Assembly: GCA_003242195.1 (NCBI GenBank)
Contig: QGUQ01000061.1
Span: 1-8,780 of the forward strand
Direction of reading: 5' to 3'
Origin: Bacillota bacterium
GTDB taxonomy: Bacteria; Bacillota; Sulfobacillia; Thermaerobacterales; Thermaerobacteraceae
Length of the DNA: 8,780 nucleotides
The notes beneath the pieces are model-generated. The model searched no databases, was not told the origin of the DNA, and saw only the letters and a list, made by a program, of their open reading frames with translations. A program made the translations under genes and the position numbers. Shown here in pieces: positions 1 through 7,386 of this stretch (the first letter of the stretch is position 1; every line of letters starts with the position of its first letter).

Positions 1-1021
1 GGATCTCCCGGGCCGCTCGCGCCGCACGCAGGGCCGCCCGCACGTTGTTGCGCTTGGCCAGCGACACCTGGGTGTAATGGAGCTTGCCCTCGTCCTTGAG
101 CCGGCCCAGGCGCCAGGCCAGGAGGAGGGCCTGGGTGTGGTCCGCCACCATCTCCACGAGCTTCTGCTGCACCAGCTGGCGCGCCGCGATGGACCGGCCG
201 AAGGTGCTGCGGTGCCGTGCGAACTCCAGGGCCTCGGTGTACACCGCCTCCAGCGCCCCCGCCGCACCCCAGGCGATGCCGTAGCGCGCCTGGGTGAGGC
301 AGCTGAGGGCGGCTCCCAGGCCGCGGGCCTCGGGAAGCATCTGGGCCTCGTCCACCCGCACCTCGTCCAGGATCAGCTCCGAGGTGACCGACGCCCGCAG
401 GCTCATCTTGTGCTTGATCTCCCGGGCGCGGAAGCCGGGGGTGTCCGTGGGCACGATGAAGCCGCGGATCACGTCCTCGTCGTCCTTGGCCCAGACGATG
501 GCGATGTCGGCGATGTTGCCGTTGGTGATCCACATCTTCCGGCCCGTGATCACGTAGGACGAACCGTCCCTGCGGGCGCGGGTCTTCATCGAGCCCGGGT
601 CCGAACCGCCGTCGGGCTCCGTCAGGCCGAAGCAGCCTACCATCTCGCCGCTGGCCAGCTTGGGCAGGTAGTGCCGGCGCTGTTCCTCGGAGCCGTAGCG
701 GTAGATCGGGTACATCACCAGCGAACTCTGGACGCTGACGAAGCTACGCAGCCCCGAGTCCACCCGCTCCAGCTCGTACATGATCAGGCCATAGGCCACG
801 CTGCTGGCCCCGGCGCCGCCGTACTCCTCGGGCAGGTTCGACCCCAGGAACCCCAGTTCGCCAAAGCGGGGGATGAGGTGCCGGGGGAAGGTGCCCTCCT
901 CCCACCAGCGGGCGATGTAGGGCGCCGCCTCGGCCTCCAGGAAGCGGCGTGCCTCCTCCTGGATCAAGCGTTCCTCCGGGCTGAAGAGCTCGGAAACCAG
1001 GTAGTAGTCGAGCGCGGCCAA
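1..1021 (-). CDS. gcdH: Glutaryl-CoA dehydrogenase-like acyl-CoA dehydrogenase (3' end beyond the window)
   Basis: Flavin-dependent acyl-CoA dehydrogenase; the closest family by motif is glutaryl-CoA dehydrogenase, which oxidises and decarboxylates glutaryl-CoA to crotonyl-CoA in lysine, tryptophan and glutarate breakdown. 340 residues are visible. Seen: an N-terminal helical domain, LGSNLPEEYGG (59-69), RSFVSVQSSLV (92-102), the FAD-contact motif GCFGLTEPDGGSDPGSMKTR (129-148), WITNG (164-168), SLRASVTSELILDEVRV (207-223), ARYGIAWG (245-252), FGRSIAARQLVQQKL (274-288), GRLKD (306-310) and KRNN (323-326). By family knowledge, the R92-S93 pair matches the Arg-Ser that contacts the gamma-carboxylate of glutaryl-CoA. 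The catalytic glutamate lies past the window edge and cannot be checked. The TTG start is chosen because SD GGGAGGT (plus-strand 1028-1034) sits 6 nt upstream and the protein then begins as the family does. It could instead be a related short-chain acyl-CoA dehydrogenase, but the VSVQSSLV and KRNN motifs argue for the glutaryl subfamily. Confidence 0.88.
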   Translation of the reverse strand, partial: MAALDYYLVSELFSPEERLIQEEARRFLEAEAAPYIARWWEEGTFPRHLIPRFGELGFLGSNLPEEYGGAGASSVAYGLIMYELERVDSGLRSFVSVQSSLVMYPIYRYGSEEQRRHYLPKLASGEMVGCFGLTEPDGGSDPGSMKTRARRDGSSYVITGRKMWITNGNIADIAIVWAKDDEDVIRGFIVPTDTPGFRAREIKHKMSLRASVTSELILDEVRVDEAQMLPEARGLGAALSCLTQARYGIAWGAAGALEAVYTEALEFARHRSTFGRSIAARQLVQQKLVEMVADHTQALLLAWRLGRLKDEGKLHYTQVSLAKRNNVRAALRAARAAREI

Positions 1022-1027
1022 GCTGAT

Positions 1028-1034
1028 ACCTCCC
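1028..1034 (-). promoter_or_regulatory. Shine-Dalgarno site fixing the TTG start of the dehydrogenase
   Basis: Read on the minus strand, GGGAGGT lies 6 nt before the TTG at 1021-1019. No ATG or GTG in the same frame lies in the preceding ~50 nt, so this site decides the start. Its first G is also the last base of an 8-nt arm (plus-strand 1034-1041) that is complementary to 1091-1098, so a stem could form next to it in the mRNA. Confidence 0.7.
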
Positions 1035-1132
1035 GTGCAGGCGGGTTGCTTTTCGGTTTCTTGGCGATTTCGTCCCCCGCCCCGGAAGTACCTGCACGCG
1101 GCACACATTGCCGGCTCCTTGCTGGCTCCCGT

Positions 1133-2332
1133 TCAGCCGTCTCTCGACGCCATGCTCGGACGGGTGATTGCAGGGGCGGGATCCCGCCCCACTCTCCCTT
1201 GCATTCCGCGCCTGCCGGTGGCCAGTAGCGCCATGGCCATCGCCGCGATCCCCAGGGCACCGGTCAGAAAACCTTGATCGGGGGTCGCGTCCATCGCGCC
1301 CACGACCAGTGAGCCGGCAATGACTCCCAGCGAGAAGAAGGCATAAAACAAGCCGAAAGCCCGTCCCCTCTCCTCGCTGCGGGTTTCATCCACCACGAGC
1401 GCCGCCATGGCCGGAAAGACCATGGCAAAACCGGTTCCGAACACCACCATGGCGCCCAGCATGGCGGATCGCGTGGCGACCATGCCCAAGGTCAGCAACG
1501 CGGCGGCGATGAAGGCGAGCCCCCATACCGCCGGCTTGATGCGTCCCAGGTGGTCGGACAACCGATTGGCAGGTGATACAAACAAGAGGATGGCGACCAG
1601 TCCGAAGGCGCTCATGAGCATGCCGGTGGTGGCCGACCCAAATCCCAGGGCATCCACCTTCAGGGGCAACGCGTAAACCAGGATGCCCATGGCGAACATC
1701 AGGGCAAAGGCACCTAAAAAGGCCCGCCTCAACTCGGGCTTCCGCAGTAGGCTCCAGACTGGATACGGATCCCTTCGCTGGCCATTCCCACCCTGATAAC
1801 GGTCCTGCACCAGCAGCCAGGCCAGCGCCGCGGTGACGAGCAGCAGCGCGGCCACACTGAGGAACACCCCATCCCATCCCACATGCTGGGCCATGATACC
1901 GCCGTACGCAGGACCGGCGATGGCGGCTGCCCCGATGGCGGCACCTGCCCCGGCCATCGCCTGGCCCCTGCGCGTCTCCTGGCTGCGGTCGCCGATCAGC
2001 GCGAAAGCCGCCGGGGAAACCAGCCCCGCCCCCAGGCCATGTACGAAGCGGGCCGCGGCGAGCTGCTGGGCGGTACCGGCGAGGGCATACGCAGCGACGC
2101 CGGCAGCGGCCATCACCAGGCCGGCGATCATGATGTTCCGGCGCCCCCGGGAGTCGATCCACCGGCCGGCCACCAGATTGCCTGCCATGTTGCTGAAGGA
2201 GTACATGCCCACGACCAGTCCAATCCAGAAGGAAGTGGCCCCGAGCTCCCTGGCATAGAGGGAAATAATGGGCATCTGGCTAAAGTGATCGAAAAAGATC
2301 GCCATGACGACGAAGTAGACCAGATAATGCAC
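1133..2332 (-). CDS. Major facilitator superfamily transporter
   Basis: A 399-residue integral membrane protein of the usual MFS length, with hydrophobic segments consistent with 12 transmembrane helices in two six-helix halves. The signature loop between helices 2 and 3 is visible as GRWIDSRGRR (56-65), matching the family motif G-x-x-x-D-x-x-G-R/K-R/K. A weaker copy, NRLSDHLGR, lies at the matching place in the second half. Glycine- and alanine-rich helices in the first half are typical of proton-driven drug or metabolite exporters. The substrate cannot be told from sequence. The chosen start is GTG, with GGGGAG (plus-strand 2343-2348) 10 nt upstream; an internal ATG at codon 10 would cut into the first helix. 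The dehydrogenase gene follows 111 nt downstream on the same strand, so the two may form one transcript. The tail (about 15 residues) is basic and probably cytoplasmic. Confidence 0.92.
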   Translation of the reverse strand: MHYLVYFVVMAIFFDHFSQMPIISLYARELGATSFWIGLVVGMYSFSNMAGNLVAGRWIDSRGRRNIMIAGLVMAAAGVAAYALAGTAQQLAAARFVHGLGAGLVSPAAFALIGDRSQETRRGQAMAGAGAAIGAAAIAGPAYGGIMAQHVGWDGVFLSVAALLLVTAALAWLLVQDRYQGGNGQRRDPYPVWSLLRKPELRRAFLGAFALMFAMGILVYALPLKVDALGFGSATTGMLMSAFGLVAILLFVSPANRLSDHLGRIKPAVWGLAFIAAALLTLGMVATRSAMLGAMVVFGTGFAMVFPAMAALVVDETRSEERGRAFGLFYAFFSLGVIAGSLVVGAMDATPDQGFLTGALGIAAMAMALLATGRRGMQGRVGRDPAPAITRPSMASRDG

Positions 2333-2352
2333 GGTCCTGTCTCTCCCCGCGG

Positions 2353-2385
2353 CGTACTTTCGATGTACGTTCAGGCCCGAGTACG
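2353..2385. promoter_or_regulatory. Cluster of GTACG/CGTAC inverted repeats upstream of the MFS gene
   Basis: CGTAC (2353-2357) and GTACG (2365-2369) form an inverted repeat with a 7-nt gap. AGTACG (2380-2385) is a third copy and is also complementary to CGTACT at 2353-2358. The cluster lies 21-53 nt before the GTG start of the transporter, where an operator or 5' leader structure could act. The arms are only 5-6 bp, so this is a weak candidate. Confidence 0.25.
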
Positions 2386-2471
2386 GCGAGGAAGAAGAGT
2401 CTGAAAACTAGAACCCCGACAAAACCGCGAGATCGAAACCACGGCATCACTTCCATTCTAGCCCTTCACGC

Positions 2472-2518
2472 GGCAGGCGGCTGCCAGCTGTCGGCTGGCG
2501 GCTGGTCGCTGTCGGCTG
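2472..2518. repeat. Short GC-rich direct repeat and hairpin
   Basis: GCTGTCGGCTG occurs twice, at 2487-2497 and 2508-2518, exactly 21 nt apart, within a stretch built from GGCTGxC units. Just before it GGCAG (2472-2476) and CTGCC (2481-2485) can form a 5-bp hairpin with a 4-nt loop. There is no T-run after the hairpin, so it is not a classical terminator. It lies in the leader of the nuclease gene. Confidence 0.5.
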
Positions 2519-2585
2519 CCGCTGCCGCGGCCGGTCACGCTACGCCCGGCACCACGGGGCCGCCGCCTTGCATCCGAGGGATGGC

Positions 2586-4301
2586 ATGGTGAACGCGCTA
2601 GAGCACCTGCGGTGGCGGTGCGGACCCTATACTGTGACCCTTAGGCCCCTCTTGGCGGGGGCCGGTGCGCAGCTTGTCTACCACGTCCCGGACCTGCCGC
2701 GCCTCCTGGACGACCCCGGGGCACCGGTCTATGTCCTTCGGGAGTGGACCGACTACGTGGCCGTCGTCTCGCCGGACCCGTCGGTGCCACCCCCGGAAGC
2801 GCTGTATGCGGGGGACGTGGAGGCGCCCTTCGTCGGGGTAGGCGGGTACCGCATCCATTACGCGAACCGAGTCGGCCGAAGCTTCATCCGGCTGGTGACG
2901 GGGGGACGGGAGGCGGGTGTTCCGCTGGCCGTAGAAGTCGTCACTCCCAAGCTCAGCCTGGATCCTGGCGATGCGGGGCGCTGGTTCTTCTATCCCCGCT
3001 TCCTGCGGGCGCTGGTCGACGGCATCGCTGCAGCCGCCGCTACGTGGCCCTTCGACTACCGAAGCCCCACGGCGTTCACCACCCGCGTGGCCGAAGGGCG
3101 ACCGGCGGCCCTCTTCTACTTCCATTACCTCCGGCGCTACGGGCGGCAACTGGCGGCCGCGTTCCGGGCCATCGCCAACAAGCCCCACCGGGTGCTCACC
3201 CATGAACACGCGGTCGTCCCGGTGGCCCGGGCCCACCGCCTGGACGCCCAGGCGGTGACCTGGCTGGCCGCCCACCCCGACGCCTGGCAGGCCGTCAGCG
3301 CTTCACCGGCAGTCATACCAGCGACAGGGGCGCCGCCGGCGGCAGCGCCGGTCGAAACGGCCGCGGCCGCAGGCGGTGCCCGCTACATCCCCTTACGGGT
3401 CTTGCAGGCGTTACCCGAGGAAACCCACGACAACCCGGAGAACCGGTTCGTCCGGCACTTCGCCCGGCTCCTCCGCGACGCCATGCGGGTGGTCTCGCCA
3501 TTCGTGCAACGCATGGATGGGGCACCGCCGCCGGGGAACGGCATCGCGGAGCTGCGGCAGGCGCTGGCCGCCGTGGAGCAGGCGTCCTGGTGGCCGGAGA
3601 TAGGCACCATGGACGTGCTGCCCACCTCCTCCCACGTGTTGCTCAAGGGCGCCGGCTACCGGGACCTTTACCGCCTCTACCCCCTCTTTCTTCTGGCACG
3701 GCTGCCCTTCGCCGGGGACCTGGGCGAGGCCATCGCCAACCGCGATGTGGCGGCCCTGTACGAGTGGTGGTGCCTCCTCAAGCTGGTGGGGGAGCTCGGC
3801 CGGATCTGCGGCCCGCCGGAGGGGGCGCCTTCCTTCCCGGGCCGGGAGGGCCGGGAGGATCGCGAGGGAGGGCCCGGAGCCCTAGCGATAAGGTTTCAGG
3901 ACGGCACGCGGCTCTATTTCCAACGACGGTGCACCGGAGGCAGGGCCAGTTACTCCCTGACGGTGCAACCCGATTTCCTGATCGAGCATCCCCGGCGCGG
4001 GCGGATCTGCCTGGACGCCAAGTTCCGCTTCGAGCTCAGGGGAGGAAGTGTGGGGCCGGAGGAAGAGGCGGACCCGGAACGCAACCCGACCCATCGGGAT
4101 CTGATGACCGCCCATGCCTACCGCGACAGCTTGCGCTGCCGGGCCGCGGTGATCCTCTACCCCGGCGACCATGGTGTCTTCTTCGGCGTTGATGGCAGCC
4201 GGCGGAACGGCCTGACCCTCACCGAGCTACTGGCAGACGGCGCCCTGGAAGGCGTGGGCGCGATCCCCTTCCGGCCGGGCGAGCAGGAAGCGGGGAATTG
4301 A
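2586..4301 (+). CDS. McrC-like protein: DUF2357 domain plus PD-(D/E)xK nuclease
   Basis: Predicted nuclease subunit of a McrBC-type restriction module, 571 residues from the chosen start. The N-terminal and central part has family hallmarks: THDNPENRFVRHF (280-292), GYRDLYRLY (357-365) and LYEWWCLLKL (391-400). The C-terminal domain shows a PD-(D/E)xK active site: PD with D463 in TVQPDFLIEHP, then D477-A-K479 in ICLDAKFRFE. A further motif, DLMTAHAYRDSL (505-516), is followed by AVILYPG, as expected for the PDDEXK_7 (former DUF524) nuclease group. All three catalytic residues are present, so it looks active. An Ala/Pro-rich linker lies near 240-265. ATG 2586 is preferred because GAGGG (2576-2580) precedes it by 5 nt; in-frame TTG 2568 would add six residues and GTG 2589 is also possible. 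Its TGA overlaps the TTG at 4298 of the next gene, which implies translational coupling. In McrBC, the McrC partner binds the AAA+ ring, stimulates its hydrolysis and cuts DNA. Confidence 0.85.
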   Translation: MVNALEHLRWRCGPYTVTLRPLLAGAGAQLVYHVPDLPRLLDDPGAPVYVLREWTDYVAVVSPDPSVPPPEALYAGDVEAPFVGVGGYRIHYANRVGRSFIRLVTGGREAGVPLAVEVVTPKLSLDPGDAGRWFFYPRFLRALVDGIAAAAATWPFDYRSPTAFTTRVAEGRPAALFYFHYLRRYGRQLAAAFRAIANKPHRVLTHEHAVVPVARAHRLDAQAVTWLAAHPDAWQAVSASPAVIPATGAPPAAAPVETAAAAGGARYIPLRVLQALPEETHDNPENRFVRHFARLLRDAMRVVSPFVQRMDGAPPPGNGIAELRQALAAVEQASWWPEIGTMDVLPTSSHVLLKGAGYRDLYRLYPLFLLARLPFAGDLGEAIANRDVAALYEWWCLLKLVGELGRICGPPEGAPSFPGREGREDREGGPGALAIRFQDGTRLYFQRRCTGGRASYSLTVQPDFLIEHPRRGRICLDAKFRFELRGGSVGPEEEADPERNPTHRDLMTAHAYRDSLRCRAAVILYPGDHGVFFGVDGSRRNGLTLTELLADGALEGVGAIPFRPGEQEAGN

Positions 4302-4303
4302 GC

Positions 4304-7072
4304 ATGGCGGATTTTCTGCCAGGAAGTCGGGGGGAATTGGGCGTGGCGGATCTGCTGGAAGTGTGGAAGAACGGGCAAACCCTGGACCGCCTCGAGGCAA
4401 GGCCGTTAGCCCGGCGGTTCCTCCTGCAGGTGGTGGAGCGGGTGCTGGAGAAGGCCGGATACCCGCTGAGCGCTGCGGACCGCGAAGAACTCCACGAGGT
4501 CGCCTACCGGCGGTGGCTGGAAACGAGCCAGGGGCTGCCGCGCTTCCGGCCCCATGAGGAGACCGACAAGTTCACCCGCCCGGCCTACCACCTCACCTTC
4601 AAGTCGCAGCCATCCCAGCGGCCGGATGGCGGGCCTACCTTCGACCGGGTCCTCCTCAACCCTTGGGCGGAGGAGAGGCACCTAGCCTGGCAGCTGGGTG
4701 TACAGGTGGACTTCCGCCCAGTTCCAGACAGCCCCGACCGCTGGCTCCCGGCCGCCATCATCGCTGGCGTACACGCCTGGGCGATCGATACGGACGGATC
4801 CCGGCTGCGCGGGTCCTACGGGCAGGGCAACCGCAACATTCATCCCGTGATTTGGGACAAGCTTGAGCAGGCCGGAGTGCCCGGGCAACTGCAAAACGCG
4901 TGGAGCCCCCTCGGTGTGGCTCCCGAACGCTACGGCGACCTACCAGACGGCCACCTGATGCTGGGGGTCCGGCTGGACGACCCCCACCGCTGGGCCTCGG
5001 CGGAAGAACTCATCGACCACTGCGCGGCGCTGTTGGCCGCGGCCTGGTCCGTCCTGCCGCGCCCGCCGGAGGTGGAACCCGTGAACCGCCCGCAATCCCA
5101 GGCGAGCAGCCCGCCCTCCAGCCGGGCCGTTACCGGAGAGGGCTCGCCAGAGGAGGATGGGCAGCAAGAGAGGTGGCGGGAGCACCGGCCCCGGCTGGCC
5201 CACCGCCTAGCGCGGTACCTGGCCGCGCGAGGCCTCGAGTACAGCCCTGACCAGATCGCCGCCGTCTACACGGCGTGCAAGACCAAGGGCTTCGTCATCC
5301 TCGCCGGCCTCAGCGGCACCGGCAAGACCCGGCTGGCACGGGAGCTGGCGGCACTGCTCTCGGCCCGGGAATGCTTCCAGGCCGTCCGGCCGGACTGGCG
5401 GGACGCGACCGCCGTGCTCGGCTACTACAACCCCTTCACCCGCCACTACCAGGAAACCCCCATCCTCCGTTTCCTGTGGGAAGCGGAGGTGGACTGGGAC
5501 GGGGGCAGCCCCCCATCCCCCCGCCGGCCAGTCAACGACGCCCAGCTGGCCCAATACGTCCGGCGCCACCTCGACCCGGAGCAGGTGGATGTGTTGCGGG
5601 CGGGTCTGGAACGGTGGGGCCGCGACCTCTCCACCTGGACGGAAGAAGACGTCCGCGAGCTGTGGGAACCGTACCGCAACGCCATGGGCGACGTCGGCGG
5701 CGCCCCGCGGCTGAGTTCCGATGTCGCGACCCTGTGGGAGGCCACGCGGATCCTGGCCGATCGCCACCGCCACCTGGGCGAGCGCATGCGGGATGCCATG
5801 CAAGTCTTCGCTGCGACGGAGAAATACCGGCCGTTCTCCCGGGTTGTACGTGCCCTTGCCGCCCTCGAGCCTGAACGCGTGCCACCCGTATTTCAGGAGC
5901 ATTATCTGAGGCGGCTCCTCCGGGTCCTGGGTATAGCTCGGCCTATCAACCTCGGCGCGGTCGTGGACGGCCGCAACGAACCCGCTTACCTGGACGACTG
6001 CTGGGACGCCCTGACGAAGCGGCTCCGGGAGGTTGTGGCCGCAGCGGGTCTCCCTGCGGACGACCCCGCCGTGCGGGGAAGAGCAGCCTGGGCGCTGGCA
6101 AGGCTGGCCCCCCAAGGGCGGGATGGCACCGGCGCCTCAAGCGGCGCCCCTGTGACCGCGCCGGGAGTACGCCCCTATTTCCTGATCCTCGACGAGATGA
6201 ACCTGGCGCGGGTCGAGTACTACCTGGCCGACCTGCTGAGCGCCATGGAGACTGACCGGGATCGGCCCATCGTCCTCTCCGCAGGACCGGCGGGTGGTGC
6301 ACCAGAGCCGGCCGGCTGGGAGGTTGCCGGGAATGCGGGGACTCCGCGGCACGCCGCCGACATGGACGGTCCGGGCGATACGGAAGAAGTGGCGGTCCGG
6401 CTGGCCCCTAACGTCTACATCATTGGCACCGTCAACATCGACGAGACGACCTTCGCCTTTAGCCCGAAGGTGCTGGACCGGGCCTTCACCGTAGCCTTTC
6501 GCGATGTACACCTGGGTCCCGGCTACCCGCCCGCACCCCAGGACCCCGGTGACGGCGCGCTCTCGGAAGAAGAACTCGACCTGCTCCGCCGCGACTTTAC
6601 CCGCGGGGGCCGCTGCGCGGGGGTTGACAAGGACCTGGTGCGCGAGGCGGCCCGCCGGTACCCCTGGATCGTGCAAGCCCTGGCGGAGCTCAACGGGCTG
6701 CTCTACCCCCACGACCTGCACTTCGGCTACCGGGTCGTGGATGAGATCCTGGCCTTCGTCCACCTCGGCCTGGAGTCGCCGGTGCGGGACGGGTTCGAGG
6801 TGATGAACAGCCCCGCCGGTGTGCCCGCTCCCGCTGGCGATCTGGCCCACGCCCAGGTGGCTTCAACCGCGGAGCCGACGGAAGCACAAGCTGGCCTCCA
6901 GTGGGCTGACGGTGAGTCAACCGGAGAAGCGGCGCCGGAGGCCGCAGGGGGACGGGGGAGGGGACCAACGGCGGCACCTCGCCAGCGGGTGCGGCCACAG
7001 GCCAGGGGACGCCGCCCTCTGCCCAGGTCACCGATGCTGAGCACGTCGCCTTCGACTGGGCCGTGGCCATGA
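4304..7072 (+). CDS. McrB-like AAA+ motor ATPase/GTPase; frame ends early because of an apparent frameshift
   Basis: Predicted motor subunit partnering the upstream nuclease. The open frame gives 922 residues. Order: an N-terminal region (1-250) that I do not recognise; a Pro/Ser-rich linker (about 252-295); the AAA+ core, with Walker A GLSGTGKT (335-342), VRPDW (361-365), LGYYNPFTRHY, Walker B FLILDEMN (D630, E631), GTVNIDETT (N711, D713), and SPKVLDR with a possible arginine finger at R726; then LHFGYRVVDEI. These match the McrB/DUF3578-type motor group. Walker A and B are about 290 residues apart, against roughly 95 in E. coli McrB, so the core holds a large insertion. The E. coli GTP-specific motif MNTADRS is replaced by VNIDETT, so nucleotide choice is open. 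After about residue 871 the frame turns into Arg/Pro-rich sequence unlike a protein domain, and the family's C-terminal tail continues in another frame to 7230. ATG 4304 is chosen, with GGGG at 4292-4295; TTG 4298 overlapping the upstream stop is an alternative. Confidence 0.85.
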   Translation: MADFLPGSRGELGVADLLEVWKNGQTLDRLEARPLARRFLLQVVERVLEKAGYPLSAADREELHEVAYRRWLETSQGLPRFRPHEETDKFTRPAYHLTFKSQPSQRPDGGPTFDRVLLNPWAEERHLAWQLGVQVDFRPVPDSPDRWLPAAIIAGVHAWAIDTDGSRLRGSYGQGNRNIHPVIWDKLEQAGVPGQLQNAWSPLGVAPERYGDLPDGHLMLGVRLDDPHRWASAEELIDHCAALLAAAWSVLPRPPEVEPVNRPQSQASSPPSSRAVTGEGSPEEDGQQERWREHRPRLAHRLARYLAARGLEYSPDQIAAVYTACKTKGFVILAGLSGTGKTRLARELAALLSARECFQAVRPDWRDATAVLGYYNPFTRHYQETPILRFLWEAEVDWDGGSPPSPRRPVNDAQLAQYVRRHLDPEQVDVLRAGLERWGRDLSTWTEEDVRELWEPYRNAMGDVGGAPRLSSDVATLWEATRILADRHRHLGERMRDAMQVFAATEKYRPFSRVVRALAALEPERVPPVFQEHYLRRLLRVLGIARPINLGAVVDGRNEPAYLDDCWDALTKRLREVVAAAGLPADDPAVRGRAAWALARLAPQGRDGTGASSGAPVTAPGVRPYFLILDEMNLARVEYYLADLLSAMETDRDRPIVLSAGPAGGAPEPAGWEVAGNAGTPRHAADMDGPGDTEEVAVRLAPNVYIIGTVNIDETTFAFSPKVLDRAFTVAFRDVHLGPGYPPAPQDPGDGALSEEELDLLRRDFTRGGRCAGVDKDLVREAARRYPWIVQALAELNGLLYPHDLHFGYRVVDEILAFVHLGLESPVRDGFEVMNSPAGVPAPAGDLAHAQVASTAEPTEAQAGLQWADGESTGEAAPEAAGGRGRGPTAAPRQRVRPQARGRRPLPRSPMLSTSPSTGPWP

Positions 7073-7230
7073 AGCTGCTGCCCCGGTTGCAGGGCCAGCG
7101 CAACCGGCTGGAGGAACCCCTCAACGCGGTGCGGCGGTGGGCCGAACGATATGGCTGCCGGCGCGTGGCGGCTGAGGTGGCACGCCTCCTCCGGAAGCTC
7201 AGCGTGGAAGGATTCGCCACGTACCTGTGA
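6916..7230 (+). pseudogene. Out-of-frame C-terminal piece of the McrB-like motor
   Basis: In the frame one base behind the main gene, reading is open from just after the TGA at 6913-6915 to TGA 7228-7230. It gives a Gly/Thr/Pro linker, then DAEHVAFDWAVAMKLLPRLQ (from 7033), NRLEEPL, and an ending ARLLRKLSVEGFATYL. The pattern of K-x-LP-x-L-x-G, a leucine-rich helix, and a final KL...GF just before the stop is the expected C-terminus of McrB-like motors, so this belongs to the gene that starts at 4304. The frame switch must lie between 6916 and about 7030; the G-tracts at 6947-6964 are the likeliest place. Restoring one missing base there would give a protein of about 975 residues. It has no good start of its own, so if the shift is real in the genome this part is lost. 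Confidence 0.75.
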
Positions 7231-7386
7231 CGGCCGCCCGGTGGCCCGGCGACGTGACGGCAAGGTTTCCTGGCCCGATGCGAGCACCACGGTGCTGATC
7301 ACCACCCACCCATGGACGAGGACGTCTCGGCCACTCTCGCATCCTCAAGGAGGGGTGGTGCAAAGGTCTCCTGCCCGTCGTCGGCC
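7231..7386 (+). other. Intergenic gap between the restriction module and the tetR operon
   Basis: About 155 nt before the tetR promoter, with no convincing gene. AGCAC/GTGCT (around 7284-7295) could form a small 5-bp hairpin, and CACCACCC (7300-7307) pairs with GGGTGGTG (7353-7360) across 45 nt. Neither is followed by a T-run, so no intrinsic terminator can be called for the upstream operon. Confidence 0.4.

Larger units (their letters stand above)
2333..2585. other. Divergent intergenic region between the MFS gene and the McrBC-like operon
   Basis: Two outward-facing transcription units must start here. Positions about 2400-2460 are clearly AT-richer than the surroundings and are the likeliest promoter area. 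No convincing -35/-10 pair could be matched on either strand. The right half (2472-2530) is low-complexity GGCTGxC sequence with direct repeats. No tRNA, riboswitch or small gene is apparent. Confidence 0.5.

Noticed and set aside
77..1228. A 383-residue plus-strand open frame
   Set aside because: It lies opposite the glutaryl-CoA dehydrogenase gene, whose minus-strand translation carries strong family motifs. The plus-strand protein has no recognisable domain and arises from high GC content.
1883..2404. A 173-residue plus-strand open frame
   Set aside because: It is antisense to the MFS transporter, and its composition mirrors the transporter's helices. No ribosome site or motif supports it.
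2487..2518. Repeat pair as a minimal CRISPR array
   Set aside because: There are only two 11-nt copies in low-complexity GC-rich sequence, with no typical repeat length, leader or cas genes.
5207..6115. A 302-residue minus-strand open frame
   Set aside because: It is antisense to the AAA+ core of the motor gene, including Walker A and the VRPDW block, and shows no domain of its own.
6945..6966. Programmed -1 ribosomal frameshifting at the G-tracts
   Set aside because: The direction (-1) would fit, but the zero-frame codons GCA GGG GGA CGG GGG AGG do not form a canonical X-XXY-YYZ slippery heptamer and I see no clear downstream stimulator. A simple indel is the better explanation, though slippage is not excluded.
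7300..7360. CACCACCC/GGGTGGTG inverted repeat as a terminator for the restriction operon
   Set aside because: The 45-nt loop is too long and no T-run follows.
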